From CAIKOD01 sp035543455 (lineage in GTDB: Archaea > Halobacteriota > Methanomicrobia > Methanomicrobiales > Methanospirillaceae), in contig DATKKE010000039.1 in the NCBI GenBank assembly GCA_035543455.1, positions 1 through 21,613 on the forward strand: DNA of 21,613 nucleotides. Reading direction: 5' to 3'. The number at the start of each line of letters is the position of its first letter. The stretch's first letter is position 1. A model generated the notes under the pieces. It did not search any database, was not told the origin of the DNA, and saw only the letters and a program-made list of their open reading frames with translations. A program made the translations under genes and the position numbers. Positions 1-7,494 of the stretch are shown one piece after another.

Positions 1-28
1 CTGCAGGATTAAGCTCGATGAGTCATGA
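1..28 (+). CDS. 3' end of upstream hydrogenase-operon gene (partial)
   Basis: Only the last eight codons are present. They read in frame 2 and end in CRIKLDES followed by TGA at 26-28. That TGA overlaps the ATG of the next gene (ATGA overlap), as at the next two junctions of this operon, which is why I think it is a real gene end. In Mbh-type operons the gene before the NuoH-like subunit is normally the [NiFe] large subunit (MbhL), whose C-terminus carries DPCxxC. The Cys eight residues from the end could be the last Cys of that motif, but too little is visible to say. Identity is inferred from gene order only. Confidence 0.45.
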
Positions 29-999
29 TTGATCCGCTGTTACTTATCGTATACGTAATCATCTTTCCGGGATTTGTCTTCCTTTTAGCATATGCGCTGT
101 TTTTTGAATTCCTTGACCGCAAAATTACCGCCCGGATGCAACACAGGGTCGGTCCTCCGTTTTTCCAGCCGTTTGCCGATTTGATCAAGATGCTCGGAAA
201 AGAAGTAATCGACCCGGATGGCGTGGACAGGCAGGTATTCGACGCAGCTCCGTTGGTCGCTCTTGCCGCAGTTATGACAGCATTCCTCTACATACCCGTA
301 GTATGGACAAGCCCGCTTGCGTTCCAGGGCGACCTTGTGGTGGTGCTGTATCTTCTCATGCTCCCTACAGTTGCCCTCTTTCTCATCGGATGGCTCTCCC
401 GGAATATTTTCTCAGCGATTGGCGGAATCCGTGCCGTTACCCAGATGTTCATTTACGAGGTCCCGTTTTTCCTCGCTCTGCTGACACCTGCCCTTATGGC
501 AGGTTCATGGTCGATATCGGATATCGTGGTCTGGCAGCAGGAACACCTGTGGTTCATGTTCCTGCAGCCGATAGGGTTTGTTGTCGGATTAATCGGGCTG
601 CAGGCGAAGCTTGAGAGAACCCCGTTTGATATCCCGGAAGCAGAAACAGAGATTGTTGCGGGACCCTGGACCGAGCTTAGCGGCAGGAGGCTCGCGCTGA
701 TGCACCTCACGAATGATGTATCCCTCGTTGTCGGGAGTTCGCTTATTGCAGCACTATTCCTCGGAGGTCCTGTGTTACCCTGGACAATGTCACCGGTCTG
801 GTTGAACTGGATCGCGGGATTTCTCCTGTTCCTCGCAAAAACTCTGGCTGTGCTCCTGATCCTTTCATCCATAAAAGTTGCCACGGGACGCATACGTATC
901 GACCAGCTGAATAGGATCGGATGGAAGTATATCGCCAGTGCCGCACTGGTGCAGGTCGCCCTCGTGCTTATTATTGATTATTTAGGGGCGGCCGCATGA
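25..999 (+). CDS. Membrane-bound [NiFe] hydrogenase NuoH-like subunit (MbhM/EchB type)
   Basis: Integral membrane subunit that links the hydrogenase arm to the ion-translocating part of an energy-converting hydrogenase, which couples ferredoxin and H2 to the membrane ion gradient. The 324-residue length and about eight hydrophobic segments fit the NuoH/respiratory complex I subunit 1 family. Diagnostic regions are the DRKITARMQHRVGP loop (residues 31-44) and the acidic loop ERTPFDIPEAETEIVAG (197-213), which in this family faces the quinone- or ferredoxin-proximal cavity. The start ATG overlaps the previous stop, and the stop overlaps the next ATG (996), implying translational coupling. The following ferredoxin-like subunit and HycI-type protease mark this as a hydrogenase rather than complex I or Fpo, whose operons lack a maturation protease. 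Mbh versus Ech cannot be settled without the upstream genes. Confidence 0.9.
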   Translation: MIDPLLLIVYVIIFPGFVFLLAYALFFEFLDRKITARMQHRVGPPFFQPFADLIKMLGKEVIDPDGVDRQVFDAAPLVALAAVMTAFLYIPVVWTSPLAFQGDLVVVLYLLMLPTVALFLIGWLSRNIFSAIGGIRAVTQMFIYEVPFFLALLTPALMAGSWSISDIVVWQQEHLWFMFLQPIGFVVGLIGLQAKLERTPFDIPEAETEIVAGPWTELSGRRLALMHLTNDVSLVVGSSLIAALFLGGPVLPWTMSPVWLNWIAGFLLFLAKTLAVLLILSSIKVATGRIRIDQLNRIGWKYIASAALVQVALVLIIDYLGAAA

Positions 1000-1355
1000 G
1001 CGTCCTCATTGAAATGCTGGAAAACCTCTTTGCCAGACCCTTCACAATTCTCTATCCCAAAGAAAAAGTCCCGATTCCGGATACCTTCCGTGGGCGGGTT
1101 GCAATCGATGATAAAAAATGTATCGGGTGTTCAAAGTGTTCGGTCACGTGTCCGGTACAATGCATCAGTATGGTGGATAGTCCCGCGGAGATAGAATTCA
1201 GGGGGAAAACTCTCACCCGGAAGAAAAAACCACGGGTAAAACTGTACCAGTGCATTCGGTGCGGTCTCTGTGAACGGCATTGTCCGACAGGGGCAATATA
1301 CCTGAATAATGAACTTTCGGAATCGGGGACCGATAAAGAGGCCGTTGTAACATGA
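996..1355 (+). CDS. Hydrogenase 2x[4Fe-4S] subunit (MbhN/EchF, NuoI-like)
   Basis: Electron-transfer subunit expected to sit between the [NiFe]/small-subunit module and ferredoxin, on the cytoplasmic side of the membrane complex. It is 119 residues long, with two classical CxxCxxCxxxCP clusters: Cys42, 45, 48, 52 and Cys86, 89, 92, 96. A basic linker (KTLTRKKKPR, residues 71-80) lies between them. This is the NuoI/EchF/MbhN layout, with an N-terminal stretch of about 40 residues before the first cluster. The ATG overlaps the stop of the NuoH-like gene, and its own TGA overlaps the ATG of the protease gene. It is a single-function ferredoxin-like subunit with no fusion. Confidence 0.9.
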   Translation: MSVLIEMLENLFARPFTILYPKEKVPIPDTFRGRVAIDDKKCIGCSKCSVTCPVQCISMVDSPAEIEFRGKTLTRKKKPRVKLYQCIRCGLCERHCPTGAIYLNNELSESGTDKEAVVT

Positions 1356-1879
1356 TACAGGAAAACGGTGATGATTTTTCTGATACGCTGCGTCAAAGGA
1401 TCTCAAAAGCGCGCCGTATCGCTGTCGTTGGTATTGGGGACGACTTATCTCCCGTCGACCGCCTCGGCATGGTAGCTGCGCGGGAGATTGAAAAGATGCA
1501 TCTTCCGGGTATGAAAGTGTTTCTTGCCGGCACAGTGCCGGAAAATATCACGGGAATTATACGGAAATGTAAACCGGATCATGTCGTGTTTATCGATTCT
1601 GCAGATATGGGCCTCCTCCCTGGTTCTATTATGATGTTGAAACCGGAAGAAACTCAGGTAAGCCTCGTTGCATCCCACGTAATCCCTTTATCCGTCGTTC
1701 TGGATTTTGTCAGACATGACACGGGGGCCGGAGTGACCCTGCTCGGTATTCAACCGGACCTGACGCGTGTAAACAAGGTCCTGTCTCCTTCCGATCAGGC
1801 GCGTCTCTCCCGTAACCTTACGGTCCTTCTGGATACGCTCCGGGAGATCTGTTGCCGGCAGAATGGCCGGGGAAAATAA
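1352..1879 (+). CDS. Hydrogenase maturation protease, HycI/HyaD family
   Basis: Endopeptidase that cleaves the C-terminal extension of the [NiFe] hydrogenase large subunit after nickel insertion. It is 175 residues, typical for the family. The N-terminal motif GIGDDLSPVDRLG (28-40) aligns with the family's GxGNxLxxDDGxG. Asp36, Asp82 (VVFIDSADMG) and His109 (ASHVIPLS) occupy the three nickel-sensing positions known from HycI and HybD. Position 37 is Arg where Gly is usual, a minor deviation. It is translationally coupled to the ferredoxin-like subunit by ATGA. A dedicated protease inside the operon suggests the large subunit encoded upstream is made as a precursor with a cleavable tail. Confidence 0.88.
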   Translation: MIQENGDDFSDTLRQRISKARRIAVVGIGDDLSPVDRLGMVAAREIEKMHLPGMKVFLAGTVPENITGIIRKCKPDHVVFIDSADMGLLPGSIMMLKPEETQVSLVASHVIPLSVVLDFVRHDTGAGVTLLGIQPDLTRVNKVLSPSDQARLSRNLTVLLDTLREICCRQNGRGK

Positions 1880-2092
1880 CCCGGGAATTCTCTCAAATAA
1901 ACTTCAATTCATTCCGGATTACCAGAGACAAAAGACCTGCTCGGAGTATGGTTAAGGACCGAAGCCGATCTCTGCACGATGGACAGGAGTACAATTCTTT
2001 CAGATTTAAACCTGCTCGAACGGGAATACAGTGAAAACGGCAGGAGACTCCTGTCAAATTTCTTCGATGGAACAGGCAGAACAAAAAAATAA
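1863..2092 (+). pseudogene. Possible frame-disrupted small gene after the hydrogenase protease
   Basis: Two short open stretches on the + strand look like one small protein split by a frameshift. The first starts at ATG 1863, inside the end of the protease gene, and runs 30 codons to TAA 1953. The second is open from 1901 to TAA 2090-2092, one base back in phase, and has a convincing hydrophilic, Leu-rich helical composition (for example LLGVWLRTEADLCTMDRS). The second has no good start before ATG 1979. A -1 shift or a missing base near 1920-1940, for example around the CAAAAG at 1928-1933, would give a protein of roughly 75 residues. Alternatives: only the 37-codon 1979-2092 reading frame is translated, or neither is. 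No family recognised. Confidence 0.28.
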
Positions 2093-2115
2093 TATCAGGA
2101 AGATACGGATTTTAC

Positions 2116-2358
2116 ATGGCTGGAAATCCCCTTGAACGGCTTCACGTATTGCTTAACAAGTACACCTTATTTACCGCGGTCCCCGACATCGATCATTACC
2201 GCAGGATTGTGACCCCCCGGTCCGGGACCTGCATGTTCCGGGGGTGCACCGAACCCATTGCATGGGAAGATGCAAGGGGGGGAAATTTCCTCTGCGAAGG
2301 TCACTATCTGACGATCAGGAAGTGGGTCGATGAGGCGCGTACAGGTCTGTTACGGTGA
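2116..2358 (+). CDS. Small conserved-looking protein with a possible Cys/His metal site
   Basis: 80 residues, family not recognised. The C-terminal half contains Cys-x4-Cys (TCMFRGCTEP) and then, after 15 residues, Cys-x2-His (FLCEGHY). This spacing could bind one zinc ion. The N-terminal half is a helical segment (PLERLHVLLNKYTLF). It lies about 235 bases after the protease gene on the same strand with no clear terminator between, so it may be transcribed with the hydrogenase operon. The upstream AGGAAG is rather far from the ATG (about 14 bases), so the ribosome-binding site is weak. No transmembrane segment or signal peptide. Coding is likely from its length, composition and the Cys pattern; function unknown. 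Confidence 0.6.
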   Translation: MAGNPLERLHVLLNKYTLFTAVPDIDHYRRIVTPRSGTCMFRGCTEPIAWEDARGGNFLCEGHYLTIRKWVDEARTGLLR

Positions 2359-2502
2359 ATGCAGAGATAATCGAGTCCGGGTAAATCCTAAATTATTTGG
2401 GGAATCGAGACCCGGATTCCGGCTCCCTTGTGTTACATTCATGGCGCGCGTATTGGAGTTATCCGGACAGATAACGTGATGGTCAAACATGTTCTAACTA
2501 AA

Positions 2503-2512
2503 TTTATAAATA
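2503..2512 (+). promoter_or_regulatory. Archaeal TATA box
   Basis: TTTATAAATA is a near-ideal archaeal TATA box, in an A/T-rich dip between more GC-rich flanks. A start of transcription about 25 bases downstream would fall near 2535. That is just before the GGAAGGAG at 2541-2548 and the small reading frame at 2559. The upstream bases ACTAA are not a clear BRE. No other gene on this strand begins nearby. Confidence 0.55.
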
Positions 2513-2558
2513 GTATCAGTAACAATACGGGTGTGCCTCAGGAAGGAGCATAACGGGA

Positions 2559-2675
2559 ATGCTCAACTGTTGCAGGCACCTCTTGAGAACCGGAAATATG
2601 GTACTCTCAGGAGAATGTGTGCCTGTAAGTTGGGATGGATACTACGTTCCGGACCACCATGCGGCACGAAGATGA
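2559..2675 (+). CDS. Putative 38-residue Cys-containing small protein
   Basis: Starts MLNCCRHLLRTGN, has a third Cys (SGECVPVSWDGYYVP) and ends in TGA at 2673-2675. Support for translation: a TATA box about 55 bases upstream, a purine-rich GGAAGGAG at 2541-2548 (10 bases before the ATG, slightly long), and a conserved-looking aromatic/Pro segment. The stop overlaps an ATG at 2672 (ATGA) that opens a second, longer frame, hinting at two coupled short genes. No family recognised. It could instead be the 5' part of a non-coding RNA. The evidence is positional and compositional only. Confidence 0.35.
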   Translation: MLNCCRHLLRTGNMVLSGECVPVSWDGYYVPDHHAARR

Positions 2676-2974
2676 GCAGCACACCCAAAACGGCAGTAAG
2701 GGAAGAGCTGCGACCCAGGACATCCAGTGGCCGGGCCGGTCAGGTGAATCCAGCGGAAGTTCCGGCCGGTTTCCACAAGTTCATAAACAGGGAAGAACAA
2801 TGGACGAAACGCCGGTATAATCCGATCCCGGGAGCGTTCAAAACTGATCTTTCCTGCGGCACAATCCTCCTTAGCAGTCCATGCGTCAGCGAAGCCGGGG
2901 CGGTCCACTATACCGATGTCTGGGGCCGTCCAAAAACAAAAATTATACCTTCCGGGATTGTCAGGGCAGTGAAT
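2676..2974 (+). other. Gap with ambiguous reading frames downstream of the small gene
   Basis: No gene can be assigned with confidence. One + strand frame (ATG 2672, coupled to the preceding stop) stays open to 3112 and would encode about 146 residues, with a protein-like middle around FHKFINREEQWTKRRYNP. Its last 46 codons, however, run antisense through the end of the PEGA gene. Another + frame (2635-2820) encodes a 61-residue low-complexity Ser/Gly/Gln-rich peptide. The two cannot both be ordinary genes over the same bases. An A-rich stretch at 2932-2942 reads as an oligo-T terminator for the leftward PEGA gene. Confidence 0.3.
2932..2943 (-). terminator. Oligo-T terminator of the PEGA gene
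   Basis: On the - strand this reads TTTTTGTTTTT, about 30 bases past the stop of the leftward PEGA gene. Archaeal RNA polymerase terminates at such T tracts without needing a hairpin. A + strand T7 tract at 2992-2998 lies just inside the PEGA coding end and could stop rightward transcription from the 2503 promoter. Confidence 0.4.
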
Positions 2975-3874
2975 TCAGGTAATTTCTTTGGTTTTTTTCC
3001 TGCTTACGCAAAACCCCGTAACAAGAAACGCAATCAGCATGGCAATTACAGGAAACCCAAGCTTCGTACGGGTAGGGGTTGGCGTCACTGTTCCGATGGA
3101 AAGGGGAAATAACCTCGCGGTCACCGGTATCGTTATATCTGGCTTTGCAAGCAGCAGTGCATGCCATTCCTGGTAACCTTCAAGGGTAATCCTGGCCTCG
3201 TGCGCCCCGTACGAAATATTTCCGACATGGAGTGGCGTCACGCCGATATACGAACCATCGAGATAAACAAGAGCTCCTCCCGGGAACGATATGAAATCAA
3301 TTCCCCCGGTGGTGCTTTGCTCGAGAGAGATATGTAAGGTGGTTTCAGATCCCGGGGAAACGACAGAACTTTCTCTATAGGTCTGGTATCCGCCAAGTCT
3401 CAGCTCGATGCTGTAGTTGCCGGGTTGGTACCGTGGAAATTGTAACACGCCTGATGCGGGAATCGTACCTGCAAATGCACCATTTATATACACCATGGCA
3501 CCGGGTTGATCCGCAATGATGGTCAGGCTGCCTGTTTTATCGACCGGTACCGGGATGATATCGGCATACAGGAGAATGGTTTTTCCCGGGAGCGGAGTTT
3601 GTGCAAGATAGCCGTGAAGTTCACTCCCTCCGGGAGTCCGCAGTGTATAGGTCTGGAAGGGTGTCGCCGTCAGGTCAACCGGCACAATAATTTCTCCATT
3701 CCGGATCTGTCCCTGATAGGTCGAACCAAAATATACATCGGAACCTTCGGCATTGGAAAGGAGCCGATAATAACCTGTATTCCCTGGGGAAGGTGGCGGG
3801 TCGGCACCTGCAATAAAACCCCCCAGAAGAGCTACGCTGAGCAAAATTATGAATAGCAGGGAATTTGTATTCAT
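2975..3874 (-). CDS. PEGA-domain surface protein with C-terminal membrane anchor
   Basis: Secreted protein of 299 residues from the ATG at 3874; a GTG at 3883 is also in frame. I prefer the ATG because GGTGGA lies a few bases upstream of it. Residues 5-23 are a signal peptide, with likely cleavage after FIAGA. Two PEGA-type beta domains follow: about 115-185 (GAMVYINGAFAGTIPASG) and about 190-255 (GALVYLDGSYIGVTPL). After a Thr/Pro linker (TPTPTRT) comes a hydrophobic segment (about 272-290) and a basic tail, RKKTKE, so the protein should hang outside the cell on one membrane anchor. PEGA proteins are abundant in methanogen envelopes, but ligand and role are unknown. The NTF2-like gene lies upstream on the same strand. 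Confidence 0.85.
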   Translation of the reverse strand: MNTNSLLFIILLSVALLGGFIAGADPPPSPGNTGYYRLLSNAEGSDVYFGSTYQGQIRNGEIIVPVDLTATPFQTYTLRTPGGSELHGYLAQTPLPGKTILLYADIIPVPVDKTGSLTIIADQPGAMVYINGAFAGTIPASGVLQFPRYQPGNYSIELRLGGYQTYRESSVVSPGSETTLHISLEQSTTGGIDFISFPGGALVYLDGSYIGVTPLHVGNISYGAHEARITLEGYQEWHALLLAKPDITIPVTARLFPLSIGTVTPTPTRTKLGFPVIAMLIAFLVTGFCVSRKKTKEIT

Positions 3875-3952
3875 CTCATCCACCGTCGGAAGTATTCGCT
3901 ATCATCGGCCGGTCTGAAGAACAGCATACCGGTGATTGGTTCGTATGGACTT

Positions 3953-4378
3953 TTACCGGCAAAAGGCTTCTCCATCCTTCTGGTCCCGGTCAGGCACCGA
4001 CAGGTGAAGATGGGTTATAAGCCAATCATGACCCGTTCCTCTTAACACGAACGTGGCACGCATAACGATTATTGACGTTCTTTCATCTTTGTCGGCCCTG
4101 ATCGTGCTGCCACACGCTACCCATGCGACGGTCCCTTCCCCGAAAATATGCACGTCAGAGAATTCGATCGATACCTTATCGCATTGTGCCATATCCCGGG
4201 CTAAAAATTTACGGTATTCATCAATGCCAATTGCCTTTTCATCGGCCCCTGTTCCAAACCCCGTAATAGACGGGTCAATCAGTGAAAGGACCTTGTCCTT
4301 GTCCTTGCGGTTATAATACAGTGCAAATCGATCGAGCGTGTCCTGTACCTGGATCCTTGTCTGCTGGCTGGTAGTCAT
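3953..4378 (-). CDS. NTF2-like/SnoaL-type protein
   Basis: 141 residues from the ATG at 4378. The frame is open further upstream to 4582, but the upstream part looks non-domain-like, and the family usually begins right before the first helix, as here (QTRIQVQDTLDRFALYYNRK). The pattern of an N-terminal helix, DPSITGFGTG, a middle helix (IDEYRKFLARDM) and then long strands ending in WLITHLHLSVP is typical of the NTF2-like cone-shaped fold (SnoaL-like or ketosteroid isomerase-like). Standalone members act as small-molecule enzymes or regulatory oligomers, so the substrate cannot be inferred. No good Shine-Dalgarno is seen. Cytoplasmic, with no signal peptide. Confidence 0.72.
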   Translation of the reverse strand: MTTSQQTRIQVQDTLDRFALYYNRKDKDKVLSLIDPSITGFGTGADEKAIGIDEYRKFLARDMAQCDKVSIEFSDVHIFGEGTVAWVACGSTIRADKDERTSIIVMRATFVLRGTGHDWLITHLHLSVPDRDQKDGEAFCR

Positions 4379-4604
4379 ATCGTTCTGAGATATTATCTGA
4401 TAAAGTATATAGCCGGTTACATTCAGCCCGAGAAAGGTAAAATGCGGGCAATTGAATGAATGGTTGAGTGCCAGGACCCACCCGGAATCGCCTGCACCGC
4501 CTAATGCCCCTATGAAGCAGATATGTTCTTCAGCAGAACCACATTTCAAAACTCTCTTATAATTAAACGGACGACCAGTCATTACAGTAAATGGAACCAG
4601 GATT

Positions 4605-5036
4605 ATGGAAACCTATATCACGAAATTTGAGAAACTCGTGTATCTCATCCTTATTATTCTCCTTGGCATTGTGATATTGTTCTCGATTTCGGAACTCATA
4701 GGACTTATTTACTCGGGATTGTTTGTCGAATCCGTGTATCGCCTTGACAACCATGAGCTCGTCAATCTGTTCGGGTTTTTCCTCCTGGTCATCATAGGGA
4801 TCGAACTCCTCGAGACCCTCAAGACGTACCTCCAGGAAAATACCATTCATTTTGAAATTGTTATTCTCGTGGCCCTCATCGCTGTCGCAAGGAAAGTGAT
4901 TCTGCTTGAACCTGACAATAATTCAAACGGCCTTGTCATGGTAGGGATCGGTGTAATTATTCTCTCGCTTGGTGCGGCATATCTTCTCATCAAAAAAGCA
5001 AAATCAATGAAAAGCCAGGAACCTGATGTTCCCTGA
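4605..5036 (+). CDS. PsiE-family membrane protein
   Basis: 143 residues with four membrane segments at about 11-36, 52-72, 83-102 and 108-128 and a short basic cytoplasmic tail (KKAKSMKSQEP). Length, four-helix topology and the Glu/Lys-containing third helix (EIVILVALIAVARKVILLE) match the PsiE family. The family is named for phosphate-starvation induction in E. coli, with no established molecular function. It is transcribed divergently from the NTF2-like gene. The ribosome-binding site is weak (CCAGGATT directly before the ATG). No Pho-type regulatory site can be recognised. A polyphosphate kinase-type gene elsewhere in the window makes a phosphate link imaginable but unsupported. Confidence 0.8.
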   Translation: METYITKFEKLVYLILIILLGIVILFSISELIGLIYSGLFVESVYRLDNHELVNLFGFFLLVIIGIELLETLKTYLQENTIHFEIVILVALIAVARKVILLEPDNNSNGLVMVGIGVIILSLGAAYLLIKKAKSMKSQEPDVP

Positions 5037-5425
5037 AACTATGATTATATTCCATTATATAGGCTCTTAAATCCCTTCCCCTGGTAATTGTTAATAGTTT
5101 CAGGTAATCCCGACGGAGAGGGTTTCACATCCTCCCTGCCTCATAAACACGGCCATGGGAAAGGTTACCCGGGCAAAGGAAAACGGATTGCCTGATCCAT
5201 CACTATCCTGAATGACGATGTTCCGGCGGCTGGGCAAAGGCCCGTGGAACGTCTGATTATACAACTAATCCGAATATCGAACATATCGGAAACAAATTAA
5301 GAGGGAATTGGAAATCAAGCGTTTCAGGGTTTCAAATTTTTCTTTTTCTTGATTACATATCTGGAAAGACAGCCGGTTTACAATACGGTATCGGATACGG
5401 CCCTGATTCTGTCACCTGAATAAAA
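5037..5425. other. Intergenic region between convergent genes, no gene recognised
   Basis: About 390 bases between convergent psiE and the M23-type gene. It contains a T-rich stretch (TTTTTCTTTTTCTT, 5337-5350) that could end rightward transcription, and a short GC-rich inverted pair around 5117-5147 (GAGAGGG with CCTCCCT). All reading frames are short; the longest - strand candidate is about 27 codons. No RNA gene recognised. Confidence 0.4.
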
Positions 5426-5962
5426 TCAGCAGGATCCGCTCAGGTAGGGACCGGGATCGAGGAGGCCTTCGGGTTTCCCGGGTCCAAACCAGTTCCCCCC
5501 GCCGTACGCCCGCATATACCCGGGCCTGATCCTGTACAACTCAAAATGGAGCATCGACATGTTCCCCGCCATTTTCAGTCGCTGGATATAAAGCGGCGAA
5601 CAACCGTCGACCATCTGGGGCCTGATAACCACCCCGATATGACCGATTACTTCTCCCTCGAGTATGCGGTCGCCGATTTTGACCCTGGTGTCTGAGAGTT
5701 CAGCGTACCTGCTATAGAGATTGGATCGGGTTTTTACAAGGATGTACAATGTTTTATTCCAGTAAGAGATAAAATCCGGGGAAGTTTGTGACCCCGTGTC
5801 CAGTACCTCTCCCTGTTCGCAGGCGAGGACTTCACTACCCTCCTGCGCATAGATGTCGATGCCACAATGGTACCTGTCACCCCTCTCTTCCCAGAAAGAA
5901 CCCGGTTCGCCGGACCGGGGTATTTCCCGTGAAAAGCTCTGTGGAACAGGCCACGTTGTCAT
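5426..5962 (-). CDS. M23/LytM-type peptidase-domain protein, likely with altered active site
   Basis: 178 residues from ATG 5962. In-frame ATG 6043 and TTG 6088 would add 27 to 42 residues, partly hydrophobic (SIVSVCVSTVC), and cannot be excluded. The M23 beta-core is visible: HxxxD zinc motif HCGIDIY (His32, Asp36), GSEVLACEQGEV as in the family's GxPVxAxxxGxV, KIGDRILEGEVIGHIG, and the last zinc ligand His139 in MLHFEL. In active LytM-type enzymes this last motif is HxH; here the first His is Met137. M23 enzymes cut peptidoglycan cross-links, which methanogens lack, so the substrate would be something else, or the domain is a non-catalytic binder. Convergent with psiE. No clear Shine-Dalgarno at any start. 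Confidence 0.75.
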   Translation of the reverse strand: MTTWPVPQSFSREIPRSGEPGSFWEERGDRYHCGIDIYAQEGSEVLACEQGEVLDTGSQTSPDFISYWNKTLYILVKTRSNLYSRYAELSDTRVKIGDRILEGEVIGHIGVVIRPQMVDGCSPLYIQRLKMAGNMSMLHFELYRIRPGYMRAYGGGNWFGPGKPEGLLDPGPYLSGSC

Positions 5963-6233
5963 AATGGGATGATATGCATGTCGGGGGTTTATGCTTTCCC
6001 TGCAGACAGTTGAAACGCATACGGATACTATGGAGATTTCCATCGATGTGATAACAATCCGCGCTGTGTTTGTAAACACTGGTTTCAAACCGGTTTTGGG
6101 GTCCGCTGGGGATTCCCACTCTTGTTAAGGGTCCCTTTCTTGTTTTACACCGCTATCCGGGACGCACTGGTTATGGGGGAGGTTCCGGGTGACCGTCGAT
6201 GCTATTATCATCCATGAAAAGGGAGTGTTTTTC

Positions 6234-7487
6234 ATGCCGATCACCTCGATCGCCGTTACCAATTTTAAAAGCTTTCACGACATGGTGTTTGAACCAGCCT
6301 CATTCAACATCATCATCGGGTCGAATGCTTCAGGGAAATCAAACCTTATCCAGGTCTTTAAATTTCTCAGGGATATTGCAAAGTACGGGCTTCAGAACGC
6401 AGTATCCCTTCAGGGCGGTGTTGAGTACCTGAGAAATACCGTTATTGGGACATCCGAGGATTTTTCGTTCCGGATCGCTTACCAGCTTGAAGAGACCCGG
6501 CAGGATATTATCGGTTTAAAGGACCGTAATTCTGTGTATTTTGCTTCGAAAGAGCTCGTTTATGAGTTTTCACTTCACTTCACCGATACAACCGCAGGAT
6601 ATGAGGTGACGAGGGATCACCTGGTCATTTCCGGAGATTTCCTCCTGCAGGCAGGGGATGAGCTGCGGACGATCGGGTCCGGTACACTGGGGCTTTCCCA
6701 GGTCGGCGGGGAGGTCATGTATCTGGTGAGGCCTCCGGAAGGAATTATCCTCAGGGACGAGGACCTGTTTCCCTATCAATTCCAACACCAGGAAACCCCA
6801 ACGACACGTCTCATTGCCAACAATCCTGTTACCGTTCCCGGGATACCTCCCCTCGAATGGATCTTCCGGGGCATCAAGGTGTACGATTTTGATCCCCGGC
6901 TCCTGAAAATGGCCGCTCCAATGGCCGGCAAGACCGAGCTTGAAAAAGACGGCAGCAACCTCGCGATTGTAATAAAAGGGATCGCGGAGGATGCCCGGAA
7001 GAAAACGGCCTTCTTAAATCTTATGCGTGATATGCTCCCGTTTGTGGACGATGTGGCCGTCGAAAAACTCCTCGATATGTCGCTTTTTCTCAAACTGAAG
7101 GAGGTCTTCGGCCCTGATAAGTACATACCTGCATCGATGGTCTCTGACGGAACGATTAATATTGCGGCGTTGATTATCGCCCTTTATTTCGAGGAACGCC
7201 GCGTGACAATCATAGAGGAACCCGAAAAAAATATCCATCCCGCCCTTATCGCCAAACTTGTCTCGATGCTGAAGGACGCGTCGGGGAGGAAACAGATAAT
7301 CGTGACAACTCATAATCCTGAAATGGTAAAACACGTTGCCATCGAAGATATTATTTTGATCAACCGTGACAAAGACGGATTTTCCCGGTTGTCGAGACCC
7401 AGGGATAAGAAAGAAATCAGGGCGTTTCTCGAGCACGAAATAGGAATCGACGAGCTGTTTATCCAGGGACTTCTCAATTTTGAATGA
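6234..7487 (+). CDS. AAA ATPase, SMC/RecF/OLD-like (AAA_15/AAA_21 type)
   Basis: 417 residues from ATG 6234, with GGAG at 6222-6225 and an N-terminus (ITSIAVTNFKSF) where the family normally begins. A GTG at 6189, behind a strong GGGGGAGGT, would add 15 residues. Visible: Walker A GSNASGKS (29-36), ABC-like signature VSDGTIN (303-309), Walker B VTIIEEPEKNIHP with acidic pair Glu328-Glu329, and H-switch TTHNP with His360. The space between Walker A and the signature is short, with no long coiled coil, as in OLD, PARIS AriA and similar defence ATPases rather than SMC proteins. The C-terminus (EIGIDELFIQGLL) resembles the family's tail. A partner gene starts 8 bases after its stop, so the two proteins probably work together. 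Confidence 0.85.
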   Translation: MPITSIAVTNFKSFHDMVFEPASFNIIIGSNASGKSNLIQVFKFLRDIAKYGLQNAVSLQGGVEYLRNTVIGTSEDFSFRIAYQLEETRQDIIGLKDRNSVYFASKELVYEFSLHFTDTTAGYEVTRDHLVISGDFLLQAGDELRTIGSGTLGLSQVGGEVMYLVRPPEGIILRDEDLFPYQFQHQETPTTRLIANNPVTVPGIPPLEWIFRGIKVYDFDPRLLKMAAPMAGKTELEKDGSNLAIVIKGIAEDARKKTAFLNLMRDMLPFVDDVAVEKLLDMSLFLKLKEVFGPDKYIPASMVSDGTINIAALIIALYFEERRVTIIEEPEKNIHPALIAKLVSMLKDASGRKQIIVTTHNPEMVKHVAIEDIILINRDKDGFSRLSRPRDKKEIRAFLEHEIGIDELFIQGLLNFE

Positions 7488-7494
7488 GGAACGA

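Noticed and set aside
2642..2908. 88-codon - strand frame downstream of the PEGA gene
   Set aside because: Trp/Cys-rich, random-looking, no ribosome site; lies beyond the PEGA terminator and is antisense to equally open + frames.
4379..4582. Upstream extension of the NTF2-like protein by 68 residues
   Set aside because: No domain or signal-peptide character and no ribosome site; the domain begins naturally at ATG 4378.
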